Positions 57,716 through 64,000 of a stretch of 64,000 bases of DNA are shown piece by piece. The DNA lies in assembly GCF_034190915.1 (NCBI RefSeq), contig NW_026947484.1:139226982-139290981 (forward strand). The letters run 5' to 3'. The notes beneath the pieces were generated by a model. That model saw only the letters and a program-made list of their open reading frames with translations, had not been told where the DNA came from and did no database searches. The translations under genes were made by a program, and so were the position numbers. Each line of letters begins with the position of its first letter. Position 1 is the stretch's first letter. Origin of the DNA: Cavia porcellus. Lineage: Eukaryota; Chordata; Mammalia; Rodentia; Caviidae.

Positions 57716-58386
57716 TGTATATGTGTGTGTGGAAAGAGAACAAGAGAGACACTCAATATACACTCAGTTATTTGAAATTAGGCATTTAGATGAGTAAAGC
57801 CATATGAAATAAAAGTGAGCACATGCTAGTCTAGAATATTTTACCTTTCTTCAAATATCTGTTATTTGCTTTTAGGAAAAGATGGTTTCTGTTCCTGAGT
57901 TAATTATCACATTTTACCAAAACAGTTACATAAACCCTTTGTAAGTCTATCTAGAAGGCTCCATTTCTACTCCTTCCCTTTGTGTTTGTTGTCTGGCCAA
58001 CCATGCCACTCATTCTAATGCTGATTTTAACGAAAGCAAATACTAAATCTGTACTTGATTTGCATCACTGTTTTATGAAAAGGCCACACAGATTTACTAG
58101 CAGAAAAAAATTTATAAGTATTTCATTCACATTTCATTTGTCAGCCTATCACCTATCTACATATATAATGTAAATATTCATAGATATTCTAGCTATAACC
58201 TTTTGAAAATCTGGAAATATCTGAAACAAATAAAAAACATCCATAAGTGCATAAGTGGTCCAGCCCCAGACCAGACAGGAGGGAACTATCAGACTGTTTC
58301 CCTTACAGAACATTCAGAAGTCTACCTCATGTCTATGCTTAATTGTGGAATTACATACAGCAGGGGATGGTTAAGATAGCAGTCAT

Positions 58387-60913
58387 TGGTTTAACATACT
58401 CAAATCAATAAATGTAATACACCACATCAACAGAGCCAAAAACAAAAATCTCATGATCATCTCAATAGATGCAGAAAAAGCTTCTGATAAAGTCCAACAC
58501 CTGTTCATGATAAAACTCTTCAGAAAGTCAGAATACATGGTGTCTATCTCAATCTTATAAAGGCCATCTATGACAAACCAACAGCCAACATTATACTAAA
58601 TGGGCAAAAACTGAAAGTCCTCATTCTAAAATCAGGAACAAGAAAAGGATGTCCACTATCACCACTCCTATTCAATATAGTTCTGGAAATATTAGCCAGA
58701 GCAATCAGACAAGACAGAAATAAAAGGAATAAAAATAGGAAAGAAGAAGTTAAATTATCATTATTTGCCGATGACATGATACTTTATATAGAAGACCCAA
58801 AAAACTCCATTAAAAGACTACTAGAGGTAATAAATTTAGCAGCGTAGCTGGATATACAGTCAACACTCAAAAATCAATAGCATTCTTGTACATAAACAAC
58901 AAACTCACTGAGAGAGAACTTATGGAAATATTGCCTTTCACAAATAGCACCTAAAAAAATGAAATATCTAGGAATCAACCTAACCAAGAATGTAAAAGAC
59001 CTATATGCTGAAAATTATAGTACTCTAAAAAAGGAGATTGAAGAGGGTATTAGAATGGAAGGATATTTCTTGCTCTTGGTTAGGAAAAACCAATGTTGTA
59101 AAAATGGCCATACTCCCAAAACTGTTATACAGATTTAATGCAATCCTAATCAAAATACCACTAATATACCTTACAGATCTAGAGAAAACATTTCTAAAAT
59201 TAATATGGAAACAGAAGAAACCTAGAATAGCAAAGGAAATTCTGGGCAACAAAGGCAAGGCAGGAGGCATCTCAATTCCTGACTTGAAATTATACTACAA
59301 AGCCACAGTGACAAAATCAGCATGGTACTGGCAAAGAAATAGACCTGAGGACCAATGGAACAGATCAGAAGATGCAAACACAACTATGAAGACACTCAGC
59401 CACCTTATTTTGACAAAGATGTTAAACATGTTCACTGGAAAAAGGATAGCCTCTTTAATAAATGGTGTTGGAAAAATTGGCTTTCCACATGCCAAAGACT
59501 GAAACTAAACCATGCCTGTCACCATACACTAAACTAAATGTGGATCAGAGATCTAAATATTAAAACAGAAACACTAAATCTATTGGAAGACAAGGTAGGT
59601 GGGAAATTTGGAGACTTAGGAGTAGGCAGAAAATTCATGAACAAAATGCAAACTGCATGGGAAATGCTTCAAAGAATCAACAACTGGGATCTCATATTAT
59701 TAAAAAGTTTTTGCACTTCAAAAGAAATCACCAACAAAATGAAAAGAAAACCCCACAGAATGGAAAAGAATTATAGCTGACAATCTCTCAGACAAAGTAC
59801 TTATATTCAGAACATATAAAGAATTGAAAAAATCAAGCCCCCCAAATTCAAAGACCCTTTCCAATGTGTGCTTCTGAGATGAGCACACATTTCTCAGCTG
59901 AAGATATACAAATGGTGAATAAATACATGAGGAAATGTTCACAATTACTGATCATTCAAGAAATGTAAATTAAAATAGCATTGAGATTTCATCTCACTCA
60001 GGAAAGAGTAGCTGCCATCAAGAAATCAATTGATAATTAATGTTGGTGATAGGGGCTGGGGATTTAGCTCAGTGGCATAAGCACCTGCCTTGCAAACAGG
60101 CGGTCATGAGTTTGATCCCGATTAAAAAAAAAAAAAAAAAATGTTGGTGAGGATGTGGGGAAAAAGGAACACTTCTCCACTGTTGGTGGGATGTAGCCTG
60201 GTGCACCCATTATGGAAATAAATATGGAGATTCCTCAAAAGATTGGAAATTCCATTCAATCCAGCTATCCCCCTCCTGGGTACATTCCCCCCAAAATGGA
60301 AAAGATTATGTCACAGTGATGTATGTGCACCCATATTTATTTATAGCAGCATAATTTATAATAGCTAAATCTTGGAAACAACCAAAATGCCTATCAACTA
60401 CAGAATGGATGAAAAAGATGTGGTATTTTTATACCATGGAATATTACTCAGCTATAAAAAGGATGATTTCGAGGCCTTTATAAGTAAATGGAGACAACAC
60501 TATCCTCATAACTGAAATAAGACCCACATTTTTAAATATCACACTATCTTTCTAGTGTAAAAAAAAACAGTAAAAAACTGAAAGAGTATTAAAGTCCAAA
60601 ATGTATAACAGAAATTGTGAAAGTGAAAGGGAGGGAAAGTGCTCTAAAGGATATAACTGTATGTAAGTTTAAGTGTGTAAGACAGAAGACCATATTACTA
60701 GGTTTTCATTAGATCATTGAACAGAATGGTTTGCATTGTGAATGTCTGAGTATCTGTCCGCCTTTGATTTTGTAACTTCAATAACTATTTCTAAGAGGAC
60801 AATATATAAGTCATCAACTAGTAATATCTTAGTATTAATATTTCTCTTTGAAACTATGTATTACCTCTACTCTTTTTTGTTTTGTCTTTTTTTTTCTTTA
60901 AATAAAAAAAGAC
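58387..60913 (+). mobile_element. 5'-truncated L1 (ORF2 RT to 3' end), plus strand
   Basis: It starts inside the RT domain and continues through [40 protein letters not shown] and the catalytic [11 protein letters not shown] (about 58755-58790). It then passes [20 protein letters not shown] and the C-terminal cysteine region to the end of ORF2 near 60540, a 3'UTR, and an A-rich tail (60900-60910). A 9-bp duplication, agcagtcat, flanks it at 58378-58386 and 60914-60922. Several frameshifts and stops break ORF2, but one stretch of 154 codons (59038-59499) remains open. An ID interrupts it. Confidence 0.92.
60052..60139 (+). mobile_element. ID SINE inserted in the truncated L1, plus strand
   Basis: GGGGCTGGGGATTTAGCTCAGTGG, gcaccTGCCTTGCAAACAGG, GGTCATGAGTTTGATCCCG and a poly-A tail. 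A perfect 11-bp duplication, aatgttggtga, flanks it at 60039-60049 and 60140-60150. It is later than the L1. Confidence 0.97.
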
Positions 60914-60966
60914 AGCAGTCATCTTGAATATCATTTTATATTTACTCTACAGTTTTATAGAAAAAC

Positions 60967-61073
60967 TTTTTTTTTTTTTTGCCTTTTTCCTTTTTATCGG
61001 TACCAGGGATTGAACTCACGACTGCCTGCTTGCAAGGCAGGTACTTATGCCGCTGAGCTAAACCCCCAGCCCC
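60967..61073 (-). mobile_element. Near-intact ID SINE, minus strand
   Basis: T-run, gcctttttcctttttatcgg, taccagggattgaactcacg, gcttgcaaggcaggtactta, gctgagctaaacccccagcc. The flanks tagaaaaac (60958-60966) and taggaaaac (61074-61082) are a target-site duplication with one mismatch. It lies 50 bp beyond the L1 end. Confidence 0.95.
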
Positions 61074-61082
61074 TAGGAAAAC

Positions 61083-61690
61083 ATTTTTATCTGTTTGTTT
61101 GAACAAATTCTAAAAAAACATGTCTTGAGGAATTCTACCACTACTAGCTTCCTTTTGAAGATAAGCAAAAAAGTATCTTATGCCCTTCTTAGAACATATT
61201 CCAACCACCAGATAGATCAGTAAAAGTTAAAGGAATATTTACAACATGGGAATTCCTTTGCTACGGCAGTTGGCTGAGACAAAGTTAAGGTTTAAAAAGA
61301 AATGTGTACCCCTGGAAACATTAAACATTTTTATGTGAGAATCCTGATATTAAGTGACAGTGAGAACACTTTTAAGGATTACCCACCATATCTGAAACAC
61401 TTATTGTTTGATATAACATAAAAAGACATTTATAACCTCAGGCTCTGTAATAAATAGGGCAGCATGCAATACATGTTTTGAGATCTTAAGCTATTTTTGC
61501 CAATGTCAACCTTTTAAAATTGCCTCTTACTGCCTAAAATTTTTGGATTGCTTTTACACTGAATGATAGCAACTTACATGTAATTTGCTTATAACACCCT
61601 AAGCTTTATCCCATTGATGTACTTGATAGGTTAGAGAACTATAGTATTTTAACATTCTGATAAATTATATTTTAGGAAATTGATAAAAAT
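61083..61690. other. WARS2 intron, AT-rich, nothing recognised
   Basis: No gene or repeat could be supported here. Confidence 0.4.
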
Positions 61691-61691
61691 A

Positions 61692-62877
61692 TACAGTGGT
61701 TACCCCTTATCCATGGTTTCAATTTCAGTTACTTGGGATCAACTATGGTCCAAAAGTATAAAATGGAAATTTCCAGAAATAAATAAGTTTTGATGTGCAT
61801 GTTGTTCTAAGCAGTATGATGAAATCTTACACTGGCCCACAGATCTGTTCTGCTCAGCATATGAAACATCCCTTTGTCCACACTCATTCCATTAATTGCT
61901 TGGGAGTCATCTAGGTCATCACATTATCTGCTGCAGTGTCACAATGCTTATGTTCACTAGCCCTGACCTTAATATGATCACTAAAGCACAAGGATAACGA
62001 TGCTGGCAATTTAGAAATGCCAAAGAGAAACTAAGTGAAAATATGAAAGTTCTTAAGGAAAATAAAAGAATCATATGCTGAATTTGTTAATATTTGTAAG
62101 TACATATCTTCTACCTGAGAAATTATGGGGAAAGAAAATGAAATATGTGCCAATTTTACTGCCATGCCTCAAACTGCAAAAGTTATGGCCCACTTCTCAG
62201 GTATGTGACATACTTTGTCATTTACTTCCTTTGTTCTATCCTGTAGGCATTGTATTATCTCACATTCTCAAAAGAAGGATATGTACAAGGTATTTTGAGA
62301 TAATTCACATTGACATAACTTTCATTTGAGTACAGTACGATAACTTTTATGTTATTACTGTTTGTTTCCTATGATGTGTTATTTATATGTTTAAAATGAC
62401 CATAGGGATATATGTGTTATTGTATGGATACGTTTGCTGCACATTTTCATATGTAAAGGTCCTGGTCCCAATGTGGTACTACTGGGTGGTACTGCAGATC
62501 TTTAGGAGGTGGGCCTTACAGTCTGATTAAGTCACTGTACCACGTGCATGCAAGGAATTGTGGGACACCCCTTCCCCTTTATCTTCTCTTCTCTTGTTTT
62601 CTGGGTATGAGCTAAGCAACTTGGTTCCATTCTTTATCATCTGGCATCCACAGAAGCCCAAAGCAATGAGTCTGTCCTGTCTTGGGCAGGAACTTCCAAA
62701 ATTGTGAGGCAAAAATTCTTTGTAAGTTAATTTTCTTTTTTTAGGTATTTCGTTATAGGGATGGAAAACTGACAAATACAGTATGTATTGGAAAAAACAT
62801 GGTACCTGTATGGTCCAAGGAATCCCCTGGGAATCTTGGAATGCACCTCTTGCAGAGAAAGTGGACCTATTGCATTC
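61692..62877 (+). mobile_element. Tigger-type (Tc1/mariner) DNA transposon remnant, split by an LTR
   Basis: It opens with cagtggttaccccttatcca, the Tigger terminal repeat, and closes with ggtccaaggaatcccctggg, aatcttggaatgcacctctt, matching the other end. Inside, about 61983-62190, broken frames follow the N-terminal helix-turn-helix of Tigger transposase (AGNL.MPKR-like, MKVL, SYAE-like words, APQTAKVM near 62165). Most of the transposase is missing, as in MITE-like derivatives. A MaLR LTR (about 62416-62780) separates the two ends. Confidence 0.75.
62416..62780 (+). mobile_element. MaLR-type solo LTR inside the Tigger element, plus strand
   Basis: tgttattgtatggatacgtt opens it; catatgtaaaggtcctggtc, gatctttaggaggtgggcct, gtctgattaagtcactgtac and, at the end, aattgtgaggcaaaaattct, tttaggtatttcgttatagg, gaaaactgacaaatac close it. 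Tigger homology resumes right after it, so the LTR came later. Confidence 0.75.
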
Positions 62878-62879
62878 AC

Positions 62880-64000
62880 CATGTGACACTATACTGTGAT
62901 ATTGTATTGTTCTGGCTGTTTTATGTGATAGTTTTGTTTCCTAACACCGCTACTGGTCTACCACTAACCTCAGCAAACCACTGAGTATGCTCTGATGCTC
63001 CTCTGTGTGCTGACTGGACACTGGTGCTCAACCTTATGGTCAATATCTGTAAACAAAGGAACTGAAGACGTTCCTTTAAGCTAATCTCCACTCCATACTT
63101 CATGGTAACATGAAGAGAGCATTTCTTTTTGTTAAAAGTTACTCTTTTTCAGACCTGAACTCAGAGAACTCTTCTGCTATAGCTCCTAAACTATCATGGA
63201 AATCACTATGCCTGTGTTTTTTCATATTGGCCTCATGAAAAGACTCAGTTTTTGTTTCTGTAAAGCAGTAGTCTTTAAAATCAGAATTACATATAAAATT
63301 GCAATCATCAAAGATATAATTATTAACAATCATAAAAAGTAACAGCTTCCAGAAATAGCACTTCTTTACCCACATTTCATTTTAATTCTAATAATCTCAT
63401 ACAGAATAATTAACCCTATTTTACAACTACAATCATCAGAATTTTTACAGAATTTTAAAGTAAGTATTTTCCTTCCTTAGGAAATGCATTATTGGATTAC
63501 TTTTGTTATCTGTTAGACAAAAATATTCTATATTTCCCAGGAAAAATCAAAAAGTCTTCTTAAAATGTTAAGTGGTATCAAGAGTCCAGTATTTAAGTTA
63601 ATATAACAGGTACAAAATCCTTTCATGTGTTATAATCAGAATTAAAAACATGCCTCATGGACTCATGTGAAGTCCCTATTTGTACAGCTAAGCAGCTACG
63701 CTCCTGATCGTTTCCATCATAACTGCCTAAGAGTTTTGGTTCCTTCATTGAAATAAAGATATTGTCATTTTCATAGCACTATCAGATTTACATGCAAAGA
63801 ATTCTAATTCTCGTGATCTTAGCAGAAAGAGGTGAAAATGGAATTCCTGGAGTCCTCGTCCCTCTGCCCTCACTCCAAGCGTTCATATAAGGAGGCTAAG
63901 GTTGTAAGTGCACACTGACTAGGAGGTTTGATCTCCAGAAAGTGAAATGGGGTTAAGGGAAGCAGATGAGGGGAGAGCAGGAAAAAATTAGACAGGGATG
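62880..64000. other. WARS2 intron, nothing recognised
   Basis: Mixed AT-rich sequence to the window edge with no recognisable exon or transposon. Confidence 0.4.

Larger units (their letters stand above)
48859..64000 (-). other. WARS2: WARS2 intron upstream of the penultimate exon (continues past the window)
   Basis: No further WARS2 exon was found up to 64000: I looked for the ALLYK/AADILLYK-type end of the preceding exon followed by a donor. The interval holds two large L1 insertions, SINEs, LTRs and a split Tigger element, listed separately. The unannotated stretches 48865-49905, 54321-56930, 57715-58377, 61083-61690 and 62880-64000 show no gene. Confidence 0.7.

Noticed and set aside
59038..59502. 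154-codon open frame as an independent gene
   Set aside because: It is an uninterrupted piece of L1 ORF2 inside a 5'-truncated element with frameshifts on both sides.
60052..60139. tRNA-Ala gene
   Set aside because: The A and B box words come from an ID SINE. It has a poly-A tail and target-site duplications and lacks a proper cloverleaf 3' half.
1..64000. Intact endogenous retrovirus or other gene system
   Set aside because: Only solo or partial LTRs were seen, with no gag, pol or env-like coding sequence. All other long open frames are explained by L1, WARS2, TBX15 or composition.

Overview
This is mammalian nuclear DNA from a rodent. Genes are sparse and split into exons, CpG islands mark promoters, and the space between is filled with mammalian repeats: tRNA-Ala-derived ID SINEs, 7SL-derived B1 SINEs, B1-ID dimers, L1, L2, MIR, MaLR-type LTRs, Tigger and MER5-like transposons. 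ID and B1 point to a rodent. The B1-then-ID order of the composite SINEs fits a non-muroid rodent, perhaps squirrel-related, better than mouse or rat. I cannot name the species.

Two protein-coding genes are recognisable, both on the minus strand. (1) TBX15: its first coding exon (3134-3338) encodes the N-terminus MSERRRSAV and ends in a GTAAGT donor. Positions 1-3133 are its intron 1, and 3339 to about 4000 is its GC-rich proximal promoter with CCAAT motifs and strand-asymmetric purine/pyrimidine tracts. (2) WARS2, mitochondrial tryptophanyl-tRNA synthetase: the penultimate exon (48740-48858) and the last coding exon (46771-47219, with the KMSKS motif) are intact and splice in frame. The rest of WARS2 lies beyond 64000. 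The arrangement (TBX15 and WARS2 in tandem, about 43 kb from TBX15 start to WARS2 stop) agrees with the known mammalian TBX15-WARS2 neighbourhood.

Layout: 1-4000, TBX15 intron 1, exon 1 and promoter. 4000-23500, repeat-poor upstream DNA with two further CpG-rich islands (about 14090-15640 and 20600-21680) and a small one near 8030-8250. 23500-46500, repeat-rich intergenic DNA with nested insertions: an ID inside an MLT1-type LTR inside an L2, a B1 and an ID inside an old L1, and a 5'-end-only L1 fragment. 46500-64000, WARS2 3' end and introns, with an L1 carrying four tandem 5'UTR monomers and clear target-site duplications (49920-54306), a 5'-truncated L1 (58387-60913) itself hit by an ID, and a Tigger transposon split by a MaLR LTR.

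I found no tRNA or rRNA gene, no CRISPR array and no gene system that looks new. The observations most worth following are the L1 5'UTR monomer array and the subrepeats in its 3'UTR, the distal CpG islands as possible alternative TBX15 promoters, and several repeat-free AT-rich stretches that may be regulatory.
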